Notes: generated from the letters alone by a model not told the origin. Positions 36,641 through 50,289 are shown, numbered from the stretch's first letter. The stretch: 64,000 nt of DNA from Crossaster papposus (GCA_037893245.1 JBAIAA010000262.1:1798001-1862000), one strand, 5' to 3'. Program-made: numbers and translations.

Positions 36641-37299
36641 TCATGTAAAGTTAGAAACAGCAAACAAAATGAAAGCAGACATTCTAAAAACATTCTAAAA
36701 TATTTATTAAATTTGAATAACAGTTAAGCAAAAATCCCTCTTTAGCAGAGCGAGGTTTTGGTCTTCGGACCTCTGGGTTATGGGCCCAGCACGCTCACAC
36801 TGCTCCACTCTACTTCATGTACATTTAGAAACAGCAAACAAAATGAAGGCAGACATTCTAAAAACATTCTAAAATATGTATTAAATTTGAATAACAGTGA
36901 AGCAAAAAATACCTCTTTAGCAGAGCGAGGTTTTGGTCTTCGGACCTCTGGGTTATGGGCCCAGCACGCTCCCACTGCAACACTCTGCGTAACTATTTTT
37001 AATGAAAATGAAATCACTATCAAGGAAATAATTATTCTGAGCAGACCGAGGTTGTGGTCATCCGAACTTTCGGTTACTGACCAAGAAAGTGTCTACTTCG
37101 TCACTCTGAGTCGAGTACCTCAAGTCATACCAAAAACTTGTTAGCAGAGCGAAATGAAAATGAAAATGAAATCACTATCAAGGACATAGTTATCCTGAGC
37201 AGACCGAGGTTGTGGTCATCCGAACACTCGGTTACTTACCAAGAAAGTGTCTACTTCGTCACTCTGAATCGAGTACCTCAAGTCATACCAAAAACTTGT

Positions 37300-37371
37300 T
37301 AGCAGAGCGAGGTTTAGATCCTCGGACCACTGGGTTATGGGCCCAGCACGCTTCCACTGCGCCACTCTACT
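37300..37371 (-). tRNA. tRNA-iMet variant, T-loop change
   Basis: Same subfamily with one added T-loop change (plus strand GGTTTAGATCC), which weakens box B. Confidence 0.5.
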
Positions 37372-37697
37372 TCATGTAAAGTTAGAAACAGCAAACAAAA
37401 TGAAAGCAGACATTCTAAAAACATTCTAAAATATTTATTAAATTTGAATAACAGTTAAGCAAAAATCCCTCTTTAGCAGAGCGAGGTTTTGGTCTTCGGA
37501 CCTCTGGGTTATGGGCCCAGCACGCTCCCACTGCAACACTCTGCGTAACTATTTTTAATGAAAATGAAATCACTAACAAGGAAATAATTATCCTGAGCAG
37601 ACCGAGGTTGTAGTCATCCGAACTCTCGGTTACTGACCAAGAAAGTGTCTACTTCGTCACTCTGAGTCGAGTACCTCAAGTCATACCAAAAACTTGT

Positions 37698-37769
37698 TAG
37701 CAGAGCGAGGTTTCGATCCTCGGACCTCTGGGCTATGGGCCCAGCACGCTTTCACTGCGCCACTCTGCT
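37698..37769 (-). tRNA. tRNA-iMet-like (CAT), loop variant CCCATAG
   Basis: T-arm and acceptor are consensus. The anticodon loop ends in G (plus strand GGCTATGGG) and one D-loop base differs (CGCTTTCAC). T5 present. Confidence 0.6.
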
Positions 37770-38095
37770 TCATGTGAATTTAGAAACAGCAAACAAAATG
37801 AAAGCAGTCATTCTAAAAACATTCTAAAATATTTATTACATTTGAATAACAGTGAAGCAAAAATCCCTCTTTAGCAGAGCGAGGTTTTGGTCTTCGGACC
37901 TCTGGGTTATGGGCCCAGCACGCTCCCACTGCAACACTCTGCGTAACTATTTTTAATGAAAATGAAATCACTAACAAGGAAATAATTATCCTGAGCAGAC
38001 CGAGGTTGTGGTCATCCGAACTCTCGGTTACTGACCAAGAAAGTGTCTACTTCGTCACTCTGAGTCGAGTACCTCAAGTCATACCAAAAACTTGT

Positions 38096-38167
38096 TAGCA
38101 GAGCGAGGTTTCGATCCTCGGACCTCTGGGCTATGGGCCCAGCACGCTTTAACTGCGCCACTCTGCT
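38096..38167 (-). tRNA. tRNA-iMet-like (CAT), loop variant CCCATAG
   Basis: 398 bp after the previous copy, with the same loop variant and one extra D-loop change. T5 present. Confidence 0.55.
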
Positions 38168-38493
38168 TCATGTGAATTTAGAAACAGCAAACAAAATGAA
38201 AGCAGTCATTCTAAAAACATTCTAAAATATTTATTAAATTTGAATAACAGTGAAGCAAAAATACCTCTTTAGCAGAGCGAGGTTTTGGTCTTCGGACCTC
38301 TGGGTTATGGGCCCAGCACGCTCCCACTGCAACACTCTGCGTAACTATTTTTAATGAAAATGAAATCACTATCAAGGAAATAATTATTCTGAGCAGACCG
38401 AGGTTGTGGTCATCCGAACTCTCGGTTACTGACCAAGAAAGTGTCTACTTCGTCACTCTGAGTCGAGTACCTCAAGTCATACCAAAAACTTGT

Positions 38494-38565
38494 TAGCAAA
38501 GCGAGGTTTCGATCCTCGGACCTCTGGGTTATGGGCCCAGCACGCTTCCACTGCGCCACTCTGCT
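38494..38565 (-). tRNA. tRNA-iMet (CAT), acceptor wobble
   Basis: One base differs in the 3' acceptor strand (plus strand AGCAAAG), turning a G:C pair into G:T. Otherwise consensus, with T5 stop. Confidence 0.7.
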
Positions 38566-39223
38566 TCATGTGAATTTAGAAACAGCAAACAAAATTAAAG
38601 CAGACATTCTAAAAACATTCTAAAATATGTATTACATTTGAATAACAGTGAAGCAAACAAAACTCTTTAGCAGAGCGAGGTTTTGGTCCTCGGACATCTG
38701 GGTTATGGGCCCAGCACGCTCACACTGCTCCACTCTACTTCATGTACATTTAGAAACAGCAAACAAAATGAAGGCAGACATTCTAAAAACATTCTAAAAT
38801 ATGTATTAAATTTGAATAACAGTGAAGCAAAAATACCTCTTTAGCAGAGCGATGTTTTGGTCTTCGGACCTCTGGGTTATGGGCCCAGCACGCTCCCACT
38901 GCAACACTCTGCGTAACTATTTTTAATGAAAATGAAATCACTATCAAGGAAATAATTATTCTGAGCAGACCGAGGTTGTGGTCATCCGAACTCTCGGTTA
39001 CTGACCAAGAAAGTGTCTACTTCGTCACTCTGAGTCGAGTACCTCAAGTCATACCAAAAACTTGTTAGCAGAGCGAAATGAAAATGAAAATGAAATCACT
39101 ATCAAGGACATAGTTATCCTGAGCAGACCGAGGTTGTGGTCATCCGAACTCTCGGTTACTTACCAAGAAAGTGTCTACTTCGTCACTCTGAATCGAGTAC
39201 CTCAAGTCATACCAAAAACTTGT

Positions 39224-39295
39224 TAGCAGAGCGAGGTTTAGATCCTCGGACCACTGGGTTATGGGCCCAGCACGCTTCCACTGCGCCACTCTACT
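39224..39295 (-). tRNA. tRNA-iMet variant, T-loop change
   Basis: Same T-loop change as 37300-37371; the two share recent ancestry. Confidence 0.5.
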
Positions 39296-40328
39296 TCATG
39301 TAAAGTTAGAAACAGCAAACAAAATGAAAGCAGACATTCTAAAAACATTCTAAAATATTTATTAAATTTGAATAACAGTTAAGCAAATATACCTCTTTAG
39401 CAGAGCGAGGTTTTGGTCTTCGGACCTCTGGGTTATGGGCCCAGCACGCTCCCACTGCAACACTCTGCGTAACTATTTTTAATGAAAATGAAATCACTAT
39501 CAAGGAAATAATTATTCTGAGCAGACCGAGGTTGTGGTCATCCGAACTCTCGGTTACTGACCAAGAAAGTGTCTACTTCTTCACTCTGAGTCGAGTACCT
39601 CAAGTCATACCAAAAACTTGTTAGCAGAGCGAAATGAAAATGAAAATGAAATCACTATCAAGGACATAATTATCCTGAGTAGACCGAGGTTGTGGTCATC
39701 CGAAATATCGGTTACTGGCCAAGAAAGTGTCTACTTCGTCACTCTGAGTCGGGTACCTCAAGTCATACCAAAAACGTGTTAGCAGAGCGAGGTTTCGATC
39801 TTTGGACATCTGGGATAAAGCCCAGCACGGTTCCACTGCGCCACTCTACTTCATGTAAAGTTAGAAACATCAAACAAAATGAAAGCAGACATTCTAGAAA
39901 CATTCTAAAATATTTATTAAATTTGAATAACAGTGAAGCAAAAATACCTCTTTAGCAGAACGAGGTTTTGGTCCTCGGACATCTGGGTTATGGGCCCAGC
40001 ACGCTCCCACTGCAACACTCTGCGTAACTATTTTTAATGAAAATGAAATCACTATCAAGGAAATAATTATTCTGAGCAGACCGAGGTTGTGGTCATCCGA
40101 ACTCTCGGTTACTGACCAAGAAAGTGTCTACTTCGACACTCTGAGTCGAGTACCTCAAGTCATACCAAAAACTTGTTAGCAGAGCGAAATGAAAATGAAA
40201 TCACTATCAAGGACATAGTTATCCTGAGCAGACCGAGGTTGTGGTCATCCGAACTCTCGGTTACTTACCAAGAAAGTGTCTACTTTGTCACTCTGAATCG
40301 AGTACCTCAAGTCATACCAAAAACTTGT

Positions 40329-40400
40329 TAGCAGAGCGAGGTTTCGATCCTCGGACCACTGGGTTATGGGCCCAGCACGCTTCCACTGCGCCACTCTACT
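40329..40400 (-). tRNA. tRNA-iMet variant with U3 and TGGTC variable loop
   Basis: Same subfamily with T5. Confidence 0.65.
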
Positions 40401-40726
40401 TCATGTAAAGTTAGAAACAGCAAACAAAATGAAAGCAGACATTCTAAAAACATTCTAAAATATTTATTAAATTTGAATAACAGTTAAGCAAAAATCCCTC
40501 TTTAGCAGAGCGAGGTTTTGGTCTTCGGACCTCTGGGTTATGGGCCCAGCACGCTCCCACTGCAACACTCTGCGTAACTATTTTTAATGAAAATGAAATC
40601 ACTATCAAGGAAATAATTATCCTGAGCAGACCGAGGTTGTGGTCATCCGAACTCTCGGTTACTGACCAAGAAAGTGTCTACTTCGTCACTCTGAGTCGAG
40701 TACCTCAAGTCATACCAAAAACTTGT

Positions 40727-40798
40727 TAGCAGAGCGAGGTTTCGATCCTCGGACCTCTGGGCTATGGGCCCAGCACGCTTTCACTGCGCCACTCTGCT
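40727..40798 (-). tRNA. tRNA-iMet-like (CAT), loop variant CCCATAG
   Basis: Same sequence class as 37698-37769. Its partner in the 2029-bp duplication (42763) has lost the anticodon loop. T5 present. Confidence 0.6.
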
Positions 40799-41680
40799 TC
40801 ATGTGAATTTAGAAACAGCAAACAAAATGAAAGCAGTCATTCTAAAAACATTCTAAAATATTTATTAAATTTGAATAACAGTGAAGCAAAAATACCTCTT
40901 TAGCAGAGCGAGGTTTTGGTCTTCGGACCTCTGGGTTATGGGCCCAGCACGCTCCCACTGCAACACTCTGCGTAACTATTTTTAATGAAAATGAAATCAC
41001 TATCAAGGAAATAATTATTCTGAGCAGACCGAGGTTGTGGTCATCCGAACTCTCGGTTACTGACCAAGAAAGTGTCTACTTCGTCACTCTGAGTCAAGTA
41101 CCTCAAGTCATACCAAAAACTTGTTAGCAGAGCGAAATGAAAATGAAAATGAAATCACTATCAAGGACATAATTATCCTGAGCAGACCGAGGTTGTGGTC
41201 ATCCGAAATATCGGTTACTGGCCAAGAAAGTGTCTACATCGTCACTCTGAGTCGGGTACCTCAAGTCATACCAAAAACGTGTTAACAGAGCGAGGTTTCG
41301 ATCTTTGGACATCTGGGTTAAGACCCAGCACGCTTCCACTGCGCCACTCTACTTCTTGTAAAGTTGGAAACAGCAAACAAAATGAAAGCAGACATTCTAA
41401 AAACATTCTAAAATATTTATTAAATTTGAATAACAGTTAAGCAAAAATCCCTCTTTAGCAGAGCGAGGTTTTGGTCTTCGGACCTCTGGGTTATGGGCCC
41501 AGCACGCTCCCACTGCAACACTCTGCGTAACTGTTTTTAATGAAAATGAAATCACTATCAAGGAAATAATTATCCTGAGCAGACCGAGGTTGTGGTCATC
41601 CGAACTCTCGGTTACTGACCAAGAAAGTGTCTACTTCGTCACTCTGAGTCGAGTACCTCAAGTCATACCAAAAACTTGTT

Positions 41681-41811
41681 AGCACTATCGAGGACATAGT
41701 TATCCTGAGCAGACCGAGGTTGTGGTCATCCGAAATATCGGTTACTGGCCAAGAAAGTGTCTACTTCGTCACTCTGAGTCGGGTACCTCAAGTCATACCA
41801 AAAACGTGTTA
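41681..41811 (-). repeat. Fusion-2 partial unit (130 bp), first occurrence
   Basis: S3 is joined directly to S2 (plus strand TTAGCACTATCGAGG), so M2', S1 and M1 are missing between two M3 modules. A 27-bp S2 remnant + M3 + S3 gives 130 bp. The same joint (TTAGCACTATCAAGG form) recurs near 43710, 44794, 45878, 48089, 51772, 52298, 53778 and 56574. Confidence 0.8.
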
Positions 41812-42364
41812 GCAGAGCGAGGTTTCGATCTTTGGACATCTGGGTTAAGGCCCAGCACGCTTTCACTGCGCCACTCTGCTTCATGTGAATTTAGAAACAG
41901 CAAACAAAATGAAAGCAGTCATTCTAAAAACATTGTAAAATATTTATTACATTTGAATAACAGTGAAGCAAAAATACCTCTTTAGCAGAGCGAGGTTTTG
42001 GTCTTCGGACCTCTGGGTTATGGGCCCAGCACGCTCCCACTGCAACACTCTGCGTAACTATTTTTAATGAAAATGAAATCACTATCAAGGAAATAATTAT
42101 TCTGAGCAGACCGAGGTTGTGGTCATCCGAACTCTCGGTTACTGACCAAGAAAGTGTCTACTTCGTCACTCTGAGTCGAGTACCTCAAGTCATACCAAAA
42201 ACTTGTTAGCAGAGCGAAATGAAAATGAAAATGAAATCACTATCAAGGACATAATTATGCTGAGCAGACCGAGGTTGTGGTCATCCGAACTCTCGGTTAC
42301 TTACCAAGAAAGTGTCTACTTTGTCACTCTGAATCGAGTACCTCAAGTCATACCAAAAACTTGT

Positions 42365-42436
42365 TAGCAGAGCGAGGTTTCGATCCTCGGACCACTGGGT
42401 TATGGGCCCAGCACGCTTCCACTGCGCCACTCTACT
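42365..42436 (-). tRNA. tRNA-iMet variant with U3 and TGGTC variable loop
   Basis: Same subfamily with T5. Last member seen along the window. Confidence 0.65.
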
Positions 42437-42762
42437 TCATGTAAAGTTAGAAACAGCAAACAAAATGAAAGCAGACATTCTAAAAACATTCTAAAATATT
42501 TATTAAATTTGAATAACAGTTAAGCAAAAATCCCTCTTTAGCAGAGCGAGGTTTTGGTCTTCAGACCTTTGGGTTATGGGCCCACCACGCTCCCACTGCA
42601 ACACTCTGCGTAACTATTTTTAATGAAAATGAAATCACTATCAAGGAAATAATTATCCTGAGCAGACCGAGGTTGTGGTCATCCGAACTCTCGGTTACTG
42701 ACCAAGAAAGTGTCTACTTCGTCACTCTGAGTCGAGTACCTCAAGTCATACCAAAAACTTGT

Positions 42763-42827
42763 TAGCAGAGCGAGGTTTCGATCCTCGGACCTCTGGGCCC
42801 AGCACGCTTTCACTGCGCCACTCTGCT
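42763..42827 (-). pseudogene. tRNA-iMet with the anticodon loop deleted
   Basis: Seven bases covering the anticodon loop are missing: the plus strand reads CTCTGGGCCCAGC, where the partner at 40727 has CTATGGG inserted. The two GGG runs that flank the loop could have driven a slippage deletion. The rest of the body (T-arm, acceptor, D-arm) is unchanged. The 2036-bp spacing to the partner, against 2029 elsewhere in the block, reflects the seven lost bases. Confidence 0.8.
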
Positions 42828-44239
42828 TCATGTGAATTTAGAAACAGCAAACAAAATGAAAGCAGTCATTCTAAAAACATTCTAAAATATTTATTAAATT
42901 TGAATAACAGTGAAGCAAAAATACCTCTTTAGCAGAGCGAGGTTTTGGTCTTCGGACCTCTGGGTTATGGGCCCAGCACGCTCCCACTGCAACACTCTGC
43001 GTAACTATTTTTAATGAAAATGAAATCACTATCAAGGAAATAATTATTCTGAGCAGACCGAGGTTGTGGTCATCCGAACTCTCGGTTACTGACCAAGAAA
43101 GTGTCTACTTCGTCACTCTGAGTCAAGTACCTCAAGTCATACCAAAAACTTGTTAGCAGAGCGAAATGAAAATGAAAATGAAATCACTATCAAGGACATA
43201 ATTATCCTGAGCAGACCGAGGTTGTGGTCATCCGAAATATCGGTTACTGGCCAAGAAAGTGTCTACATCGTCACTCTGAGTCGGGTACCTCAAGTCATAC
43301 CAAAAACGTGTTAGCAGAGCGAGGTTTCGATCTTTGGACATCTGGGTTAAGGCCCAGCACGCTTCCACTGCGCCACTCTACTTCTTGTAAAGTTGGAAAC
43401 AGCAAACAAAATGAAAGCAGACATTCTAAAAACATTCTAAAATATTTATTAAATTTGAATAACAGTTAAGCAAAAATCCCTCTTTAGCAGAGCGAGGTTT
43501 TGGTCTTCGGACCTCTGGGTTATGGGCCCAGCACGCTCCCACTGCAACACTCTGCGTAACTGTTTTTATTGAAAATGAAATCACTATCAAGGAAATAATT
43601 ATCCTGAGCAGACCGAGGTTGTGGTCATCCGAACTCTCGGTTACTGACCAAGAAAGTGTCTACTTCGTCACTCTGAGTCGAGTACCTCAAGTCATACCAA
43701 AAACTTGTTAGCACTATCGAGGACATAGTTATCCTGAGCAGACCGAGGTTGTGGTCATCCGAAATATCGGTTACTGGCCAAGAAAGTGTCTACTTCGTCA
43801 CTCTGAGTCGGGTACCTCAAGTCATACCAAAAACGTGTTAGCAGAGCGAGGTTTCGATCTTTGGACATCTGGGTTAAGGCCCAGCACGCTTTCACTGCGC
43901 CACTCTGCTTCATGTGAATTTAGAAACAGCAAACAAAATGAAAGCAGTCATTCTAAAAACATTGTAAAATATTTATTACATTTGAATAACAGTGAAGCAA
44001 AAATACCTCTTTAGCAGAGCGAGGTTTTGGTCTTCGGACCTCTGGGTTATGGGCCCAGCACGCTCCCACTGCAACACTCTGCGTAACTATTTTTAATGAA
44101 AATGAAATCACTATCAAGGAAATAATTATTCTGAGCAGACCGAGGTTGTGGTCATCCGAACTCTCGGTTACTGACCAAGAAAGTGTCTACTTCGTCACTC
44201 TGAGTCGAGTACCTCAAGTCATACCAAAAACTTGTTAGC

Positions 44240-47200
44240 AGAGCGAAATGAAAATGAAAATGAAATCACTATCAAGGACATAATTATCCTGAGCAGACCG
44301 AGGTTGTGGTCATCCGAAATATCGGTTACTGGCCAAGAAAGTGTCTACTTCGTCACTCTGAGTCGGGTACCTCAAGTCATACCAAAAACGTGTTAGCAGA
44401 GCGAGGTTTCGATCTTTGGACATCTGGGTTAAAGCCCAGCACGCTTCCACTGCGCCACTCTACTTCATGTAAAGTTAGAAACAGCAAACAAAATGAAAGC
44501 AGACATTCTAAAAAACATTCTAAAATATTTATTAAATTTGAATAACAGTTAAGCAAAAAATCCCTCTTTAGCAGAACGAGGTTTTGGTCCTCGGACATCT
44601 GGGTTATGGGCCCAGCACGCTCCCACTGCAACACTCTGCGTAACTATTTTTAATGAAAATGAAATCACTATCAAGGAAATAATTATTCTGAGCAGACCGA
44701 GGTTGTGGTCATCCGAACTCTCGGTTACTGACCAAGAAAGTGTCTACTTCGTCACTCTGAGTCGAGTACCTCAAGTCATACCAAAAACTTGTTAGCACTA
44801 TCAAGGACATAGTTATCCTGAGCAGACCGAGGTTGTGGTCATCCGAAATATCGGTTACTGGCCAAGAAAGTGTCTACTTCGTCACTCTGAGTCGGGTACC
44901 TCAAGTCATACCAAAAACGTGTTAGCAGAGCGAGGTTTCGATCTTTGGACATCTGGGTTAAGGCCCAGCACGCTTCCACTGCGCCACTCTACTTCATGTA
45001 AAGTTAGAAACAGCAAACAAAATGAATGCAGACATTCTAAAAACATTCTAAAATATTTATTAAATTTGAATAACAGTTAAGCAAAAATCCCTCTTTAGCA
45101 GAGCGAGGTTTTGGTCTTCGGACCTCTGGGTTATGGGCCCAGCACGCTCCCACTGCAACACTCTGCGTAACTATTTTTAATGAAAATGAAATCACTATCA
45201 AGGAAATAATTATTCTGAGCAGACCGAGGTTGTGGTCATCCGAACTCTCGGTTACTGACCAAGAAAGTGTCTACTTCGTCACTCTGAGTCGAGTACCTCA
45301 AGTCATACCAAAAACTTGTTAGCAGAGCGAAATGAAAATGAAAATGAAATCACTATCAAGGACATAATTATCCTGAGCAGACCGAGGTTGTGGTCATCCG
45401 AAATATCGGTTACTGGCCAAGAAAGTGTCTACTTCGTCACTCTGAGTCGGGTACCTCAAGTCATACCAAAAACGTGTTAGCAGAGCGAGGTTTCGATCTT
45501 TGGACATCTGGGTTAAAGCCCAGCACGCTTCCACTGCGCCACTCTACTTCATGTAAAGTTAGAAACAGCAAACAAAATGAAAGCAGACATTCTAAAAAAC
45601 ATTCTAAAATATTTATTAAATTTGAATAACAGTTAAGCAAAAAATCCCTCTTTAGCAGAACGAGGTTTTGGTCCTCGGACATCTGGGTTATGGGCCCAGC
45701 ACGCTCCCACTGCAACACTCTGCGTAACTATTTTTAATGAAAATGAAATCACTATCAAGGAAATAATTATTCTGAGCAGACCGAGGTTGTGGTCATCCGA
45801 ACTCTCGGTTACTGACCAAGAAAGTGTCTACTTCGTCACTCTGAGTCGAGTACCTCAAGTCATACCAAAAACTTGTTAGCACTATCAAGGACATAGTTAT
45901 CCTGAGCAGACCGAGGTTGTGGTCATCCGAAATATCGGTTACTGGCCAAGAAAGTGTCTACTTCGTCACTCTGAGTCGGGTACCTCAAGTCATACCAAAA
46001 ACGTGTTAGCAGAGCGAGGTTTCGATCTTTGGACATCTGGGTTAAGGCCCAGCACGCTTCCACTGCGCCACTCTACTTCATGTAAAGTTAGAAACAGCAA
46101 ACAAAATGAATGCAGACATTCTAAAAACATTCTAAAATATTTATTAAATTTGAATAACAGTTAAGCAAAAATCCCTCTTTAGCAGAGCGAGGTTTTGGTC
46201 TTCGGACCTCTGGGTTATGGGCCCAGCACGCTCCCACTGCAACACTCTGCGTAACTATTTTTAATGAAAATGAAATCACTATCAAGGAAATAATTATTCT
46301 GAGCAGACCGAGGTTGTGGTCATCCGAACTCTCGGTTACTGACCAAGAAAGTGTCTACTTCGTCACTCTGAGTCGAGTACCTCAAGTCATACCAAAAACT
46401 TGTTAGCAGAGCGAAATGAAAATGAAAATGAAATCACTATCAAGGACATAATTATCCTGAGCAGACCGAGGTTGTGGTCATCCGAAATATCGGTTACTGG
46501 CCAAGAAAGTGTCTACTTCGTCACTCTGAGTCGGGTACCTCAAGTCATACCAAAAACGTGTTAGCAGAGCGAGGTTTCGATCTTTGGACATCTGGGTTAA
46601 AGCCCAGCACGCTTCCACTGCGCCACTCTACTTCATGTAAAGTTAGAAACAGCAAACAAAATGAAAGCAGACATTCTAAAAAACATTCTAAAATATTTAT
46701 TAAATTTGAATAACAGTTAAGCAAAAAATCCCTCTTTAGCAGAACGAGGTTTTGGTCCTCGGACATCTGGGTTATGGGCCCAGCACGCTCCCACTGCAAC
46801 ACTCTGCGTAACTATTTTTAATGAAAATGAAATCACTATCAAGGAAATAATTATTCTGAGCAGACCGAGGTTGTGGTCATCCGAACTCTCGGTTACTGAC
46901 CAAGAAAGTGTCTACTTCGTCACTCTGAGTCGGGTACCTCAAGTCATACCAAAAACGTGTTAGCAGAGCGAGGTTTCGATGTTTGGACATCTGGGTTAAA
47001 GCCCAGCACGCTTCCACTGCGCCACTCTACTTCATGTAAAGTTAGAAACAGCAAACAAAATGAAAGCAGACATTCTAAAAACATTCTAAAATATTTATTA
47101 AATTTGAATAACAGTTAAGCAAAAATCCATCTTTAGCAGAACGAGGTTTTGGTCCTCGGACATCTGGGTTATGGGCCCAGCACGCTCACACTGCTCCACT

Positions 47201-48843
47201 CTACTTCATGTAAATTTAGAAACAGCAATCAAAATGAAAGCAGACATTCTAAAAACATTCTAAAATATTTATTAAATTTGAATAACAGTTAAGCAAAAAT
47301 CCCTCTTTAGCAGAACGAGGTTTTGGTCCTCGGACATCTGGGTTATGGGCCCAGCACGCTCCCACTGCAACACTCTGCGTAACTATTTTTAATGAAAATG
47401 AAATCACTATCAAGGAAATAATTATTCTGAGCAGACCGAGGTTGTGGTCATCCGAACTCTCGGTTACTGACCAAGAAAGTGTCTACTTCGTCACTCTGAG
47501 TCGAGTACCTCAAGTCATACCAAAAACTTGTTAGCAGAGCGAAATGAAAATGAAAATGAAATCACTATCAAGGACATAATTATCCTGAGCAGCCGAGGTT
47601 GTGGTCATCCGAAATATCGGTTACTGGCCAAGAAAGTGTCTACTTCGTCACTCTGAGTCGGGTACATCAAGTCATACCAAAAACGTGTTAGCAGAGCGAG
47701 GTTTCGATCTTTAGACATCTGGGTTAAAGCCCAGCACGCTTCCACTGCGCCACTCTACTTCATGTAAAGTTAGAAACAGCAAACAAAATGAAAGCAGACA
47801 TTCTAAAAAACATTCTAAAATATTTATTAAATTTGAATAACAGTTAAGCAAAAAATCCCTCTTTAGCAGAACGAGGTTTTGGTCCTCGGACATCTGGGTT
47901 ATGGGCCCAGCAGGCTCCCACTGCAACACTCTGCGTAACTATTTTTAATGAAAATGAAATCACTATCAAGGAAATAATTATTCTGAGCAGACCGAGGTTG
48001 TGGTCATCCGAACTCTCGGTTACTGACCAAGAAAGTGTCTACTTCGTCACTCTGAGTCGAGTACCTCAAGTCATACCAAAAACTTGTTAGCACTATCAAG
48101 GACATAGTTATCCTGAGCAGACCGAGGTTGTGGTCATCCGAAATATCGGTTACTGGCCAAGAAAGTGTCTACTTCGTCACTCTGAGTCGGGTACCTCAAG
48201 TCATACCAAAAACGTGTTAGCAGAGCGAGGTTTCGATATTTGGACATCTGGGTTAAGGCCCAGCACGCTTCCACTGCGCCACTCTACTTCATGTAAAGTT
48301 AGAAACAGCAAACAAAATGAATGCAGACATTCTAAAAACATTCTAAAATATTTATTAAATTTGAATAACAGTTAAGCAAAAATCCCTCTTTAGCAGAGCG
48401 AGGTTTTGGTCTTCGGACCTCTGGGTTATGGGCCCAGCACGCTCCCACTGCAACACTCTGCGTAACTATTTTTAATGAAAATGAAATCACTATCAAGGAA
48501 ATAATTATTCTGAGCAGACCGAGGTTGTGGTCATCCGAACTCTCGGTTACTGACCAAGAAAGTGTCTACTTCGTCACTCTGAGTCGAGTACCTCAAGTCA
48601 TACCAAAAACTTGTTAGCAGAACGAAATGAAAATGAAAACGAAATCACTATCAAGGACATAATTATCCTGAGCAGACCGAGGTTGTGGTCATCCGAAATA
48701 TCGGTTACTGGCCAAGAAAGTGTCTACTTCGTCACTCTGAGTCGGGTACCTCAAGTCATACCAAAAACGTGTTAGCAGAGCGAGGTTTCGATCTTTGGAC
48801 ATCTGGGTTAAAGCCCAGCACGCTTCCACTGCGCCACTCTACT
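44240..48843. repeat. 1084-bp tandem series
   Basis: M1 at 44395, 45479 and 46563 and at 44924 and 46008 repeat every 1084 bp (529 + 555) with no visible difference between the copies. A further 1084-bp step links 47690 to 48774. Confidence 0.85.
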
Positions 48844-49019
48844 TCATGTAAAGTTGGAAACAGCAAACAAAATGAAAGCAGACATTCTAAAAACATTCTA
48901 AAATATTTATTAAATGTGAATAACAGTTAAGCAAAAATCCCTCTTTAGCAGAACGAGTTTTTTGTCCTCGGACATCTGGGTTATGGACCCAGCACGCTCC
49001 CACTGCAACACTCTGTTAA

Positions 49020-49126
49020 GGAGAAATGACGAAAAAGTGGACATTCTTTGATTCGAATAGGGGAGGACGCGCAGCGTCCGAGCCCAATTTGAATCAAAGA
49101 ATGTCCACCTTTTGAGTCGTTTCTCC
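49020..49126. repeat. Terminal foldback of mobile element copy 2
   Basis: Same foldback as in copy 1 with two loop-side substitutions (AATAGGGGAGG for AATGGGCGAGG). The inner GGACGC/GCGTCC hairpin is conserved. Confidence 0.85.
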
Positions 49127-50289
49127 GACTTAAACTACGTCCCTTTTACACCCATTGTCAATATTTAAAAGGAACAACAAGTGTCAATTCTTACTAATGC
49201 TTTAAAGTATGAGACGATTTAATTCCATTGTTCAGTGGTGCAAGCTACTAAGGAATGTGAAAGCTTTGTCCTGTCTAGTCTCCGTGTTGCGTAACCAAAC
49301 AAGTGAATAAAGGTTGGGTAAAATGAGGGTGTTTAAAATGCCCAGTACATTCGACTTCGAAGTCATTTGATGCCATACATTGTTGTGCGTCGGGTGTGTC
49401 TCTGCTAACTCCGCTAATATGTCTTCCAGTGAGGATCCGTACATATTTTTGAGTAGGAATACGTTGGGAGATATGTTGTGTCACTTCAAGAACTGACTCG
49501 CCAATTTATTTTGATGGTGATTTACACCAGTATTTTGGGACATATTCGATGAGGATTTTATACTCCAATGAGGATTTATACTAAAGCGGCAAATTCAGAG
49601 GTGAAGAAACTTCCTACTACTCGTGGCTGATTTGGACCCCTAACGGATCAGGTAATGATGGAAAATAAGCAAGAAAAGGAAACAAGAACTTGTTATTCCC
49701 AACATTTGGCTTAGCTCTCATCAGCAGCTCATTTTGGCTTAATATTTTTACCAATTTTAGCCCTTTTTATGGTGTAACAATATCGTCAGTAGTCATTATT
49801 CCGTGTCGAAAGTATACCAGCCTTTTGTTAAACCCTGAACGGTTTCATTATCACACGTCAAACCAGACTCGGAACAAAACTAATTTCTGTTGGTTTTTCT
49901 GCCGTTTTTGCTACACAGGTATACGACAGGACAGGACAACATGGGCGAGTTAGCGAATGTAAAGTACATGTACGTGTTATACGTATACCAGCCCTTTTAA
50001 AGTTGTGCATTATAGTAGTACTTTTTAGGACCTTCGAACGTATGACATAACTATGACCTATCTCCGTCGAAAATTATTCCCATTTACAAGAAATGTACAT
50101 ATTTTAAATTGCAAACCATCGCTTCGACCTTGCTAATAAAAAGGTTTATCCTCCATTTGTTTTCTTAGTGGTAATAAGTTCTTAGGCCATTTTCATTTTC
50201 GAATGTTTTAGACAAACCTTGATGCAATTTGTTACATGCGGTTTGGCGCATCCATCTTATTTTATTTTTGTTATTGTTGATATCCCAGG

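Larger units (their letters stand above)
37301..38494. repeat. Three simple 398-bp units
   Basis: M1 starts at 37301, 37699, 38097 and 38495 are exactly 398 bp apart, with no extra M2/S1 or fusion pieces. Confidence 0.85.
40728..44394. repeat. Block duplication, period 2029 bp
   Basis: 41284 maps to 43313 and 41811 to 43840 (2029). 40728 maps to 42764 (2036, because of the seven-base anticodon-loop deletion). Both copies share CTACATCG and CTTCTTGTAAAGTTGG. Confidence 0.85.
31868..49014 (-). repeat. Middle block of tRNA-iMet-derived higher-order satellite
   Basis: Same modules and strand as the left block, resuming in the middle of the M3 that the first mobile element interrupts. M1 copies here are mainly the double variant with a changed variable loop and acceptor position 3 (27.6-42.4 kb), and from 39.8 kb a degenerate M1 with only a six-base anticodon loop (CCTTAA or CTTTAA type). 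These six-base-loop copies lie at 39780-39850, 41283-41353, 41810-41880, 43312-43382, 43839-43909, 44394-44464, 44923-44993, 45478-45548, 46007-46077, 46562-46632, 46961-47031, 47689-47759, 48218-48288 and 48773-48843. M1 spacing is mostly 398, 528 or 555 bp. No protein gene is seen. Confidence 0.95.

Noticed and set aside
36758-37144. Open frame of 128 codons and many similar frames of 60-110 codons on both strands
   Set aside because: They run through tRNA modules and spacers, recur with each repeat unit, shift frame between units and show no protein-like composition or domain. They are chance readings of the array.
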